From: Desulfovibrio sp.
Lineage (GTDB): Bacteria > Desulfobacterota > Desulfovibrionia > Desulfovibrionales > Desulfovibrionaceae
DNA: 64,000 nt
Reading direction: 5' to 3'
Assembly (NCBI GenBank): GCA_031272715.1
Contig: JAISTH010000028.1
Location: 1 to 64,000, forward strand
Part shown: positions 35,556 through 44,420 of the stretch, piece by piece
Layout of the letters: the number at the start of each line of letters is the position of its first letter
Numbering within the stretch: the first letter of the stretch is position 1
Position numbers and translations under genes: made by a program
Notes under the pieces: generated by a model
Told to the model about the DNA's origin: nothing
Seen by the model: the letters and a program-made list of their open reading frames with translations, nothing else
The model's database searches: none

Positions 35556-36929
35556 ATGAGTCCAGCGGCAAGGCAGAAACGACACGGGACCGGCCACGCC
35601 GGCGTCTACTACAGATGGTCCGCCACGCGGACGGACGGGGAACGGGACAGGATATTCTGCATCATCTACCGCGTCGACGGGAAGGTGCGCGAGGAGTCCG
35701 TCGGCTGGGAACGGCGGGACGGCATGACCGCGGATCGGGCCGCGGGCATCCGGGACGAGCGCCGGACCCTTCCCCCCGAACCGGCCCCGGACGTCCTCGC
35801 GGACATCCCCGAGCGCCGGGACGGGAAGCCCTCCGTGGCGGCGCTGCTGAGCCTCTACAGGAAGGCCCGCCCGACGCGGGCGTGGGCCGCGGACATGTCC
35901 AACTACAAACTCCACCTCATGGAGCGGTTCGGACACAGGACCCCGGAGGAACTCACCACCCTCGACCTCGACACCCTCGTCGCCTCCCTGCGGGAACAGG
36001 GGAAGTCCCCCCAGACGATATGCCACGTCCTGGGACTGCTGCGCCGCACCATCAACTTCGGGGCGAGACGGGGCCTGTGTCCCCCCATCGACGGGTCGAA
36101 GCTCTTCTTCGACATGCCGAAGGTCGACAACGAGCGGACCGAGACGCTGTCGCCGGAACAGCTCAAACGCTACGCCATCGCCCTGAACGAGGAGCCAGAC
36201 CAGACGCTGGCCTCGATGCTGCGCCTCGCGCTGGTCACGGGGATGCGGCGGGGGGCCCTGATGGCCCTCGAATGGGACGACCTGGACTTCGACCAGAAGT
36301 TCATCACGCTGCGGGGCGCGAACGCCAAGAAGGGCAAGACCGAGCGCATTCCCATGTCCACGGTGGCGGAGTACGTGCTCAGGAACGTCCCCCGCACGGA
36401 GAGCCGGTACGTCTTCCCCGGACGCCAGGGCATGAAGCGGGTGGAGGCCCGGGGGATCGCGAACCGGGTCAAGGAGAGGGCGGGACTGCCGGCGGAATTC
36501 CGGCCGTTCCACGGCCTGCGGCACGCCTTCGCGTCCTTCCTGGCGTCCTCGGGAAAGGTGGACATCTACACCCTGCAGAAGCTCCTGACCCACAGCACCC
36601 ACGCCATGACGCAGCGGTACGCGCATCTCGCCGACGAGACGCTGCAGCGGGCCGCCGGCGTGACGGACGAGGTCTTCGGCAAGGTCGCGGGCGGGAGCGA
36701 ACCGGAAGAGGAGCGGACGCCCCAGGAGGAGCCGGCGTGGTACGCCGGGATCACCGTCGAGGACATCTGCTTCTTCCAGCACACCCTGAACCCCCACCTG
36801 GTGTACATCCTGCGGAACATCAGCAAGTACACCTCCATGAACATCCCCTGCGTGTGCCTTGTGCCGCCGCTGCTGGACTTCTCCGGCGGCGCGGGCTGCT
36901 CCATCCAGGCGCGGCTCGCCGCCTGCTGA
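35556..36929 (+). CDS. Tyrosine recombinase (integrase), plus-strand copy
   Basis: A 457-residue site-specific recombinase. The N-terminal arm-binding-like part (AGVYYRWSATRTDGERDRIFCIIYRVDGKVREESVGW) is typical of Desulfovibrio integrases; a core-binding domain is near 110-180. The catalytic domain shows RxxR (VTGMRRGALMALEWDDLDF), HGLRHAFASFLASSG and the nucleophile region MTQRYAHLADE. Unusually, about 85 residues continue past the tyrosine and end YILRNISKYTSMNIP...PPLLDF, a tail also present in the integrase at 38138. RBS-like AGGCGG precedes the ATG. The gene points towards its paralogue across a repeat-filled spacer. No prophage genes are adjacent. Confidence 0.9.
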   Translation: MSPAARQKRHGTGHAGVYYRWSATRTDGERDRIFCIIYRVDGKVREESVGWERRDGMTADRAAGIRDERRTLPPEPAPDVLADIPERRDGKPSVAALLSLYRKARPTRAWAADMSNYKLHLMERFGHRTPEELTTLDLDTLVASLREQGKSPQTICHVLGLLRRTINFGARRGLCPPIDGSKLFFDMPKVDNERTETLSPEQLKRYAIALNEEPDQTLASMLRLALVTGMRRGALMALEWDDLDFDQKFITLRGANAKKGKTERIPMSTVAEYVLRNVPRTESRYVFPGRQGMKRVEARGIANRVKERAGLPAEFRPFHGLRHAFASFLASSGKVDIYTLQKLLTHSTHAMTQRYAHLADETLQRAAGVTDEVFGKVAGGSEPEEERTPQEEPAWYAGITVEDICFFQHTLNPHLVYILRNISKYTSMNIPCVCLVPPLLDFSGGAGCSIQARLAAC

Positions 36930-38137
36930 CGGGGGCCGTCCTTCCGGACGGACTCTTCCTGTGCGCCCATCCGCATGTCCTTTTGATGGGCGCGGCCCGA
37001 GGGCGACGCGGCCTGCGAGGGTTCCGCGATCCTCGTTTCGTTCCCTGCGTCCCGCGGGGGCGCGGGCGTTTCCGCGCATTCCGCCGACCTGACCACGGCC
37101 AGGGCCCGTGTCCCACGGGGGGCGGGCGCTTCCGCTCCATGACCGGGGGCGCCCCGACCGTCCCCCGCATCCCGATGGGGCGCGAGGATCGGGTTTTTTG
37201 GGGACGAAGGCTATCGAATGGAAAGATCGCGTCCCGCAGGGACGTGGGCAGCCGTGGGCGGTTCCGGGGGAACCGGAGTCTCGTCTCCCGCGTACTGCCG
37301 AGGCGCGGAGATCGGGTGTCTTTGGACAGAGGATGTCGAACGCAGAAACCGCGTCCCGCCGAGACGCGGGGTTCGGGCGGCGACGGCCGGGACCATGAGG
37401 TCCATGGAACCGCGTCCTGCGGGGGCGTGGGTAGACGTGGGCGATCCCGAGGGCGCCGGAGTTTCTCCCCCGCGTATTGCCGAGGCGCGGAGATCGGGTT
37501 TTTTGGACAGAGGATGCCGAACGCAGGAACCGTTGAGGAGTGCGGCTTGTCCCCCACATCCCTCGGGATGCGGCCGAAGAGCCGTTCCCTGGACGGTCAC
37601 CCTCCGGCATCGGCGGCGGGAGTTCCCGATGGCGATCCCTTGGCGCCGGCCAGGATCTTCCGCTCCAGTCGTCTCCGCTCCTGACTTCGGAAGGAAGGAG
37701 CCATGGCATGGATGCAGGGCGGAGCCCCCCGCATTCCTGAACTCCAGAGGAGAATGGCATCCGCCGCGATCCTCCGTATCCCGGCGGATCCGGTCCATCC
37801 CTTCAGGCGTTTCGGACGGCCATCCCGGTCTGACGCCGCGGACGGAATCTTCCAAACCGTGCCGTCGGCGTCCACCGCGAGGCGCCTGTCCGACGGCCCG
37901 GGTGCAATCTTCCAACGGCGATGCGACGCCTCGGCGCTCCCGCCTCGGCGCCGCATACATCGTCCGCTCCTGCGCAAGCCCCTGTCGGTTCCGCCTGCGG
38001 AGCTCCGAACGCTAAGCCGCTTTCCGATGCCAGGCGTCCCCTGACGCGGCCCCAGGCCAGCCTCCGTGGCTCGCCAAGCCGTCCCCGCTTGCCGCCGCCA
38101 GACGCCCCTGCCGCGGACTCCTCCACAAGCGCCGCCG
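36930..38137. other. Repeat-rich spacer between two convergent integrases
   Basis: No supported gene. 37040-37540 contains several direct repeats of a unit of up to about 122 bases. 37540-38137 has no repeats that I could see. Long ORFs cross it on both strands but repeat the same peptide (CVRHPLSK...) in line with the DNA repeats, so they are not evidence of coding. Confidence 0.6.
37228..37530 (+). repeat. About 122-bp direct repeats between the integrases
   Basis: Two good copies at 37228-37349 and 37409-37530 share GCGTCC(C/T)GC(A/G)GG at the start, a GTGGGCAGCCGTGGGCG-type middle, CCGAGGCGCGGAGATCGGGT and the end GGACAGAGGATG(T/C)CGAACGC. A shortened copy (37350-37408) lies between them, and degenerate copies occur upstream (from about 37049 and 37108, the second ending in ATCGGGTTTTTTGG near 37196). 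All are in the same orientation. Each unit begins with a small inverted repeat. Confidence 0.75.
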
Positions 38138-39559
38138 TCAGTTCCCCTCCGGCGCGTCCTCCGCAGCCGCCGGCCGCCTTCCCTGCTCCTCCTGCCCGGG
38201 CCCCGGCCCGAAATCCAGCGCCGGCGGCTCGAACACGAGGAAGGGGATGCGCATCGACCTGTACTTGTCGATGTTCCGGACGATGAAGACCATCTCCGCA
38301 CGCAGGGCGTTCCCCTTGATGTCCACGGGGTTGACGAGCAGGTGCCCGTACTGCGTCGCCTGCGCCATCGCGTTCCCATCGGGTGACGGGGCGCCCGCGA
38401 TGAGCCCCCCGAAGATCTCGTCCGTCACCTGCGTCGCCCGGTGCAGCGCCGTGTCCGCCAAGTGCGCGTACCGCTGCGTCATGGAGTGGGAACTGTGCGT
38501 CAGGAGCTTCTGCAAGGTGTAGAGATCCACCTTCCCCGAGGACGCCAGAAAGGACGCGAAGGCGTGGCGCAGACCGTGCAAAGGCCGGAAATCCTCCGGC
38601 AACCCCGCGTTGCGCTTGACCCGGTCGGCGATGGGCCAGATCTCCTTGCGCCGTCCGCCGTTCCCGTCCGGGAAGACATACGGGCTCGCCGTCTCCGGAA
38701 GCCCCCGCAGGATCCTCTCGGCCGTCGCCGACATGGGGATCCTCTCCGTCCTCCCCTTCTTCGCGTGCTCCCCCCGCAGCACGATGAAGCCGTTGTGGAA
38801 GTCGATGTCGTCCCACTCCAGCGCCAGCAACGCCCCCTTGCGCATCCCCGTCACCAGCGCGAGCCGGAGGAGGGACGCCGCGACCTGGTCCGGCTCCGCG
38901 TCCAGCGCCGCGACATACCGCTTCAACTCCTCCTCCGAAAGGGACTCCGTCCGCTGGTTGTCCACCTTCGGCAGTTCGAAGTAGAGCCTGGTCCCGTCGG
39001 GCTCCCGGCAGAGGCCCCGACTGGCCCCGAACCTGATGATGCGGCGCAGCAGTCCCAGAACGTGCCGGATCGTCTGGGGGGACCTCTCCCGTTCCCGCAT
39101 GATCGCCTTCAGCGTGTCGAGATCGAGGGTCGTGAGTTCGTCCGGGGAGGCGTCCCCCAAGGGTTCCCTGATGTGGGTCCTGAAAGCGGAGAGGTCGGGG
39201 CCCCATTTGCGCATGGGCTTGGCCCGGCGGTAGAGGTCGAGGAGCGTCGCGATCGTCACCTTCCCGTCGTCCCGCACCGGCACGCCGGAACCGTCGGGGA
39301 CGGGGGCGGGGGACGGGCGCTTGCCGTCCTTGCATTTGGCGGCGAGGATGGCGAAGGCCTTCGCGGCGTCCATGCCGTCCTTCGTCTCGTAGCCGACGCA
39401 TTCCTCCCGCATGCCGCAGCCATCGGCCCAGGTGACGTAGAAGGCGCGATCGGGTTTTCCGTCCTCCCCGGCGCTCCTCCATCTGAAGTACACGCCGGGA
39501 TAGTCGGTCCGATACCTTCTGCCGTGCAATCGGCGCGTTCCTGCGGCCTTCCCGGACAT
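38138..39559 (-). CDS. Tyrosine recombinase (integrase), minus-strand copy
   Basis: A 473-residue paralogue of the integrase at 35556, on the opposite strand. It shares PGVYFRWRSAGEDGKPDRAFYVTW, the core LTTLDLDTLKAIMRERERSPQTIRHVLGLLRRII, and the catalytic VTGMRKGALLALEWDD, HGLRHAFASFLASSG and MTQRYAHLADT. The long C-terminal tail (FIVRNIDKYRSMRIPFLVFEPPALDF) is conserved with the other copy, suggesting a functional added domain. I chose the ATG at 39559 by alignment to its paralogue. tRNA-Leu lies 1.5 kb away, a possible attachment site, but I found no duplicated tRNA end. Confidence 0.9.
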   Translation of the reverse strand: MSGKAAGTRRLHGRRYRTDYPGVYFRWRSAGEDGKPDRAFYVTWADGCGMREECVGYETKDGMDAAKAFAILAAKCKDGKRPSPAPVPDGSGVPVRDDGKVTIATLLDLYRRAKPMRKWGPDLSAFRTHIREPLGDASPDELTTLDLDTLKAIMRERERSPQTIRHVLGLLRRIIRFGASRGLCREPDGTRLYFELPKVDNQRTESLSEEELKRYVAALDAEPDQVAASLLRLALVTGMRKGALLALEWDDIDFHNGFIVLRGEHAKKGRTERIPMSATAERILRGLPETASPYVFPDGNGGRRKEIWPIADRVKRNAGLPEDFRPLHGLRHAFASFLASSGKVDLYTLQKLLTHSSHSMTQRYAHLADTALHRATQVTDEIFGGLIAGAPSPDGNAMAQATQYGHLLVNPVDIKGNALRAEMVFIVRNIDKYRSMRIPFLVFEPPALDFGPGPGQEEQGRRPAAAEDAPEGN

Positions 39560-39698
39560 GTTCAGCCTCCCCGCCGCCGATGGAAGCAGAACGTCGTCCT
39601 GACGCCGGAAGGCATCGGACGGCCGGATCCCGCCTTGGCGCGCCCCCCGGCGCATCCCCGAAACATCGCCAGGCGCGACGTCGATGTCCGCCCCGTCG

Positions 39699-40217
39699 TC
39701 ACGCCGCCACCCACCTGCACAGTGCGACGCAGGGCATGGCGTAGATCCCTGCGAGAACGTCGTCGATCATGATGCCGTACCCTCCCGGCAGCCAGTTCTC
39801 GCTGGCGGAGACGGGCCAGGGCTTCAGGATGTCGAAGACGCGGAAGAAGAGGAAGGCCGCGACGAGCGTCCCCATGCCGACGTCCTGGAAGGGCAGCAGG
39901 ACCACCCAGAGTCCCAGGAGTTCGTCCACCACCACCTCTCCCGGATCCTTGCGGCCGAGGAGTCGCTCCGCCCGGGTCGCGGCCAGGGACCCCGCGAAGA
40001 AGATGCACAGGAGCAGGAGAAGCCTGAGGGCGAAGGAGAGGGGCACGAAGCAGAAGGGGGCCAGAAGGCAGGCAACGGCGGTGCCCGCCGTTCCCGGAAC
40101 CCATGGGGAGAGGCCCGCTATCCACAGCCGGCACAGGGCGAGAACCGCCCTGTCCGCAAGACTTCTCCGGGGGGCGTCCTGGCCATGGGATGCATGCCGT
40201 TCCGTGGTGTCGCTCAT
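39699..40217 (-). CDS. pgpA: Phosphatidylglycerophosphatase A
   Basis: A 172-residue membrane protein that dephosphorylates phosphatidylglycerol phosphate to phosphatidylglycerol. PgpA hallmarks: VPGTAGTAVACL, VVDELLGLWVVLL with the DE pair, FFRVFDILKPWPV, and GGYGIMIDDVLAGIYA with the catalytic Asp pair. I chose the ATG at 40217 (GAAGGT upstream); the longer track ORF runs into noncoding DNA. The start codon is followed by a 25-residue hydrophilic leader. It works after PgsA (29071). Confidence 0.92.
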   Translation of the reverse strand: MSDTTERHASHGQDAPRRSLADRAVLALCRLWIAGLSPWVPGTAGTAVACLLAPFCFVPLSFALRLLLLLCIFFAGSLAATRAERLLGRKDPGEVVVDELLGLWVVLLPFQDVGMGTLVAAFLFFRVFDILKPWPVSASENWLPGGYGIMIDDVLAGIYAMPCVALCRWVAA

Positions 40218-40634
40218 GGAAGACCTTCGGTGCCGCCCATCATGGGCATGGACGGGGAGGGTGGGCAAAAGGTGCCGGGGGCGCAACGGGGGATCCCTGT
40301 CCGATGGCGGAAGATGGCTTCCCTTGGGGCCGTCGGCGTGGGGAAAAGGGATGTCGCGGGTCTTCGGGGCATGTTTCTTGCTTGATTTCGGCGTCACCCG
40401 TTCCCCGAAGGGAGCGGGACGGTCCCGGCCGCCGGGAAGGGGCGGACGCGGGACGAAACGAGGGCGCAGGATACCAGACATCCACCACATACCACAACCC
40501 TCCGATGTCGGCCCTTCCGGTAGGTCCGCCGCGGTTCCCCTCCCGCCCTCGACTTCATGGAGGGCAGGGGCCGAGGCCCGGCCCGTCCATCCGGAAGCGC
40601 CCGGCAACGAAGCGATGGAGCGAGGAAGGCAAGG
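40218..40634. other. Divergent intergenic region between pgpA and the 40635 gene
   Basis: The region must contain promoters for both divergent genes. It is GC-rich with no clear consensus sequences. The track ORFs crossing it lack homology and ribosome binding sites. Confidence 0.4.
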
Positions 40635-41075
40635 ATGAACAGATACGGCGGCGAACTCTTCGGCCGGTTCTCCTACGACGACGAACTCACCTACGAGGAG
40701 ATGACGGCGTCCGAAAGCGCCCTCATCGCCGAACTGAGCGGCCTGCTGCCGCTGGCCGGCGCCGGGCACGTGGACTTCAGCCCCACGGGGGAGTACCTCT
40801 GGTTCCAGTGCGTCTTCGATCGGCCGAAAGCCTACGTGTTCCGCAAACTGGCCATGGAAATGGCGGCCAGGGCGCCCGAAGGGGTGAGCGGAAGACTCCT
40901 GTGCCTGGACAAGGGGCTTGACACCTTTCTGGTCTATTACGTAGAAAGGGGGAGCTGGCAGGAGGAGAAGGTCACCCTTCCCGTGGAACCCTCCGGGAGA
41001 GGAGGCATCCACCGGATCGTCCCCTGCCGCGACGCTGGCGGACACGCCCCGGAGCCCTTCGGGGAGTGCGGGTGA
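40635..41075 (+). CDS. Conserved-looking hypothetical protein upstream of tRNA-Leu
   Basis: A 146-residue soluble protein starting at ATG 40635 (GAGGAAGGCAAGG upstream). It has a compact alpha/beta pattern: YDDELTYEEMTASESALIAELSGLL, then VDFSPTGEYLWFQCVFDRPKAYVFRKLAMEMAARAPEGVSGRLLCLDKGLDTFLVYYVERG. No family recognised. The last 25 residues are irregular. It ends 21 bases before the tRNA-Leu gene and may share its transcript. Good third-position GC and ribosome binding site make it a likely real gene. Confidence 0.65.
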   Translation: MNRYGGELFGRFSYDDELTYEEMTASESALIAELSGLLPLAGAGHVDFSPTGEYLWFQCVFDRPKAYVFRKLAMEMAARAPEGVSGRLLCLDKGLDTFLVYYVERGSWQEEKVTLPVEPSGRGGIHRIVPCRDAGGHAPEPFGECG

Positions 41076-41096
41076 TCCGAAGGCCGGCCGGACAAT

Positions 41097-41181
41097 GCCT
41101 GGATGGTGGAATTGGTAGACACAAGGGACTTAAAATCCCTCGGCGCGAGCCATGCGGGTTCGAGTCCCGCTCCGGGCACCA
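41097..41181 (+). tRNA. tRNA-Leu (UAA anticodon)
   Basis: An 85-base tRNA including an encoded CCA. The acceptor stem pairs GCCTGGA with TCCGGGC. The anticodon arm is AGGGA-CTTAAAA-TCCCT with TAA at 41131-41133. A class II variable arm (CGGCGCGAGCCAT region) and the T arm GCGGGTTCGAGTCCCGC follow. The D arm has GGTGGAATTGGTAGAC. Reads codon UUA (and UUG by wobble). Confidence 0.97.
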
Positions 41182-42443
41182 GCGGGTTTGCGGGAATGGG
41201 GAAATCGCCGTCCGGTCGGGATGGGCGATCTGGTACCCATGTGGTACATTTTTTTCGTGATGCATGATCGCCCCGACCTTCCTGTCTTGCTCCCGCCAGC
41301 GCGAGAAAACGTCCGCCTTCTCGAGGCCCGCGGCATCCGCGAAAATCCGTGCGGCTGACCGATCGGGGATGCATCCTCCTGGATCGGCCACCAACCGATG
41401 CCCCAGGTTTTGAGATGGCGTCCGGGATGACCCTCGGCATGCGTCTCGCACGAATCGGCCAGCACGGCCGCTTCCAGAAAACACGCGCATATCCTCCCTG
41501 ACGGGGACTTGCAGCATGCGCAGGCACGATCAACGTCGTGTCGGCCATCCTCCCCCGAACATGGAGACGGCCATGATCAGACTCCTGCGCGACTCGGGAC
41601 CGGCATCTCCGCCTTGATCCTCGGCGCGAGGGCGCTCCCGGACAATCCGCCGGACAAGAAGGTCCGGGATCGCATGGAGAGGTACGCTCCATGTCGATCC
41701 GGGACGCGGTCCTCATCGACCGGCAACCTACGAGGTGACAGCCGGCGGGCCGTGGAGCGGCTCGATGCCGAAGTGCGCCGGGGTCATGGCCCCGATGCGA
41801 CCCCCTCCCTCGGGCGGCGCACGCAGGCCGTTTCGACCAACCACGGCGGGGAGCGGGTCGGCACCAGGGAATCCTGCATCGGCATCTCCCGCACCACGAT
41901 GTCCTGCGCGGATACGAGGCGGCCTGTCCTGGGCGGCCGACAGGCTGGTCGCGCTCGTCGAACGGGAGCAGAGGGGGCGCCGGAGCGGGAACGAAAGATG
42001 CTAGCCCAGACATGATGCCGGAAGGCTGGAACGAGGGGCGGAAGCGGCCCGACGTCATGGTCGACGTCTTCTCCTTGGCATGCTTCCTCGGCGGCCTTCT
42101 TGCGCTCATCACCGACGGGCCGAAGGGAGTCGCCGAAGGAGTTCCTAGCGCTCCCGTCCTCGCTACGATGGCATCCCTTGTCGTGCGTCTGCGGAACGGC
42201 GGGAAGATCGAGAATCCCTACAAGTCGGCCTGACGCCGTGCCATTGCATCAGGGGGCGCAGGAGTGTCGGGCGTCCTGGGTTTCAGATGTGTCCGCAGAT
42301 GGCGATTGCGGCCCACTGTGTCTCAGCATGATGTGTCCCTGGAGGCAGGCGGAGGTGGAGAGCTTCCCACAGGATTCCCGGCATGATTGAGGCGGAAGCC
42401 GTGAGGTGGTGCTCCCATCGCGATGCGATGCCCGTAGTCGAAG
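41182..42443. other. Region downstream of tRNA-Leu without a supported gene
   Basis: About 1.25 kb of mostly GC-rich DNA. ORFs are short, overlapping and without ribosome binding sites. The most coding-like, 42012-42233 (+), has one hydrophobic segment (VFSLACFLGGLLALITDGPKG) but no recognisable family. The minus strand near 41250-41400 contains a fragment (ARIFADAAGLEKADVFSRWREQDRK) that looks like decayed protein-coding sequence. Possibly degraded mobile DNA next to the tRNA; not proven. Confidence 0.4.
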
Positions 42444-43290
42444 CTATCTTGCGATGGCCTCATGCAGCGTGTTCTCAACGGTGCGCTCGAAGGCCGCCAA
42501 ATCGTTGTGTTCTTGGGTTGCATCGAGCAGACAGTACAGAGATCCTGGCTCCGTGATGCTACGTATCTTGGCGACAAGGGATGCGCTGACTGAAGGGTAA
42601 CGAATGTTCAGGATACGCAGCAGGCCGTTCTGAATCTCTTTAGCTTTGATCTCGGCATAGCCCTTGGCAAAGCCATCGGCATAGTACTCGGAATATGTCT
42701 CGGTTTTGGCCATTTCTTCGGCTAGGGTTTTGCCCATATTGAAAGCCAGTTTTTTCATGAACGGCGTCAACCGTGCCTTGGCCATAAAATCCTCCACTAA
42801 GTTATTTGTGTTTGAGTAGTGTTTAGACAGTTCTTCGCACGGACCGTAGTTATCTGCCTTTGGCCTATAGAGAAAGACAATGAAGCCGTCAATGATGGAT
42901 ATAATGTCAAGCAAATAATTTAGCAACCTTTTTTTATCTTCTCGATTTCCTCCTTGATAAAAGCATAAATGTTTGACAACCTCATCAGTTGAGTCTTGGC
43001 CTAAGTCGTGCTTCAACAGAAGAGTAATCAAGTCGTCAGGGAAAAGTCCCTGCAGCCATTGTTTACCTGAATTGAGAATGCTTATGAATTAAAAATTCTG
43101 GGCCATATGTAGGTATTCCTCAAACGACACGCCACTTTTGAACAGCGTGGCAATTAGTTTACGTGTGGAGTTTCTCTGGTCAATTAACAACTCAGAAAAT
43201 TCTGAAAGATTTTCCTATTTTTCGAGGGATTTTTACCAAGGATTGTGATTCATCTAGGGAGAACTGTAAGGAACTGCTCATTGCCGTAAA
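42444..43290 (-). pseudogene. Rpn-like nuclease gene, 5'-truncated copy 3
   Basis: The readable ORF (42444-43031, 195 residues) matches the C-terminal half of the intact gene at 44421: LLLKHDLGQDSTDEVVK, IDGFIVFLYRPKADN, and the end KIRSITEPGSLYCLLDATQEHNDLAAFERTVENTL. Similarity continues upstream to about 43290 in broken frames (GVSFEEYLHM-like). The N-terminal PD-(D/E)XK nuclease domain is absent. It is a decayed tandem duplicate. Confidence 0.75.
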
Positions 43291-43345
43291 GGGTTTCTCC
43301 GTCTTATGCCACACAGTCGCCTATATCACGGTTCAACGTACTGAA

Positions 43346-43381
43346 ATGGGAGACAACCAATCGGCAAAGGTTATCTCCCAT
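43346..43381 (-). terminator. Hairpin downstream of Rpn copy 2
   Basis: atgggagacaacc (43346-43358) pairs with ggttatctcccat (43369-43381) with one mismatch. The same element follows the intact Rpn gene at 44360-44395, so it was duplicated with the gene and is probably its terminator. Confidence 0.6.
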
Positions 43382-43406
43382 CGCGATGCGGCGCCTGGAG
43401 TCCAAG

Positions 43407-44260
43407 CTATTTTGTACAGGTCTGTTGCAACGTATTCTCTACGGTGCGCTCGAAGGCGGCAAAATCGTTATACTGCTCAGTTGTATCGATCAGACTGTAT
43501 AGGGATTCTGGTTCTTTGATGCTGCGTATCTTGGCATCAAGGGATGCGCTGACTGCGGGATAGCGTTTTTCCACAAAGCGCAGTAGGTACTTCTGAAGCC
43601 CCTTAACTTTGTATTCGGCAAGGAGCTCGTCAGAGCGCTCATCTAAGCCCTCGGCAAAGCCATCAACAAAGTGCTTTGCGAAGCTCTCGGTGTAGCCCTC
43701 GACGTGGGCCATTTCTTTGACTATGTCCTTGCCTTTGTTGAAGACCATTTCCTTCATTAATGGCGTCATCCGTGTAGTAGACTTGCCCATAAAAACCTCC
43801 ACAAAGTTTTTTGTGTTTGCGTAGTGTTTATACAGTACCTTAGCCGACTTGTCGTTATTGGTTCTTGCCTGTGGAGAAAGACTATAAAGTCGTCAATAAA
43901 GGCTGTAATATCTAGTAAATTTTTTTCAACCACTGTTTTATCATTCTCGATTTCCTCCTTCATAAAAGCGTCAAGTATCCTGATGACCTCATCGGCGAAG
44001 TCGTAATCTAAGTTGTGCTTAAATAGAAGGAGAAGTATGTCGTTGGAGAAATGATCCCGTAACAATTCCTTGCTTGTGTTGCGTGTATTTATGAATTCAA
44101 ACCATTGGCCTGATGGGCGTATTCATCAAGTGACTTGCCACCTTTGAATAGTGAGGCAATTGGTTTAAGTGTGGGATTGTTTTAGTCCATATAGACTATG
44201 ATCCTGAAGATGTTAGGTAAGGCCTATGATTTCTTGGGGGATTGTTCTCAGAAGCTCGTA
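43407..44260 (-). pseudogene. Rpn-like nuclease gene, frameshifted and 5'-truncated copy 2
   Basis: Two overlapping ORFs (43766-44065 and 43407-43802) make the C-terminal part of an Rpn-like protein. The first reads MLRDHFSNDILLLLFKHNLDYDF...DDFIVFLHRQ and then runs out of frame; the second resumes at EVFMGKSTTRMTPLMKEMVFNKG and ends AAFERTVENTLQQ. One small indel near 43850 explains the break. Upstream homology to the intact copy continues with stops to about 44260. Confidence 0.8.
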
Positions 44261-44359
44261 ACTTCACTCAGGGTAAACTGCGTGGCAGTGTCCCCTGACG
44301 CAAGGGATTTGACCATCTCTGCCAAACGATAGCCAATGCTTCATTTTCAGTGTAATAAA

Positions 44360-44395
44360 ATGGGAGACAACTCTTCGGCAAAGGTCGTCTCCCAT
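44360..44395 (-). terminator. Terminator of the intact Rpn-like gene
   Basis: atgggagac (44360-44368) and gtctcccat (44387-44395) form a 9-bp stem; on the minus strand it is followed by TTTTATTAC. It lies 26 bases past the gene's stop codon. Confidence 0.7.
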
Positions 44396-44420
44396 CCCGA
44401 TACTCCGCATGAAGTCGAAG

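Noticed and set aside
35541-37760. 739-codon minus-strand ORF opposite the plus-strand integrase
   Set aside because: The plus strand has intact recombinase motifs; the antisense translation is low-complexity and continues through the DNA repeats.
41097-41181. tRNA-Leu as attachment site for the nearby integrase
   Set aside because: I found no second copy of the tRNA 3' end in the window, and the integrase is 1.5 kb away with pgpA between them.
42012-42233. 73-codon ORF as a small membrane protein gene
   Set aside because: One hydrophobic stretch only, no ribosome binding site, no recognisable family and overlapping ORFs in other frames.
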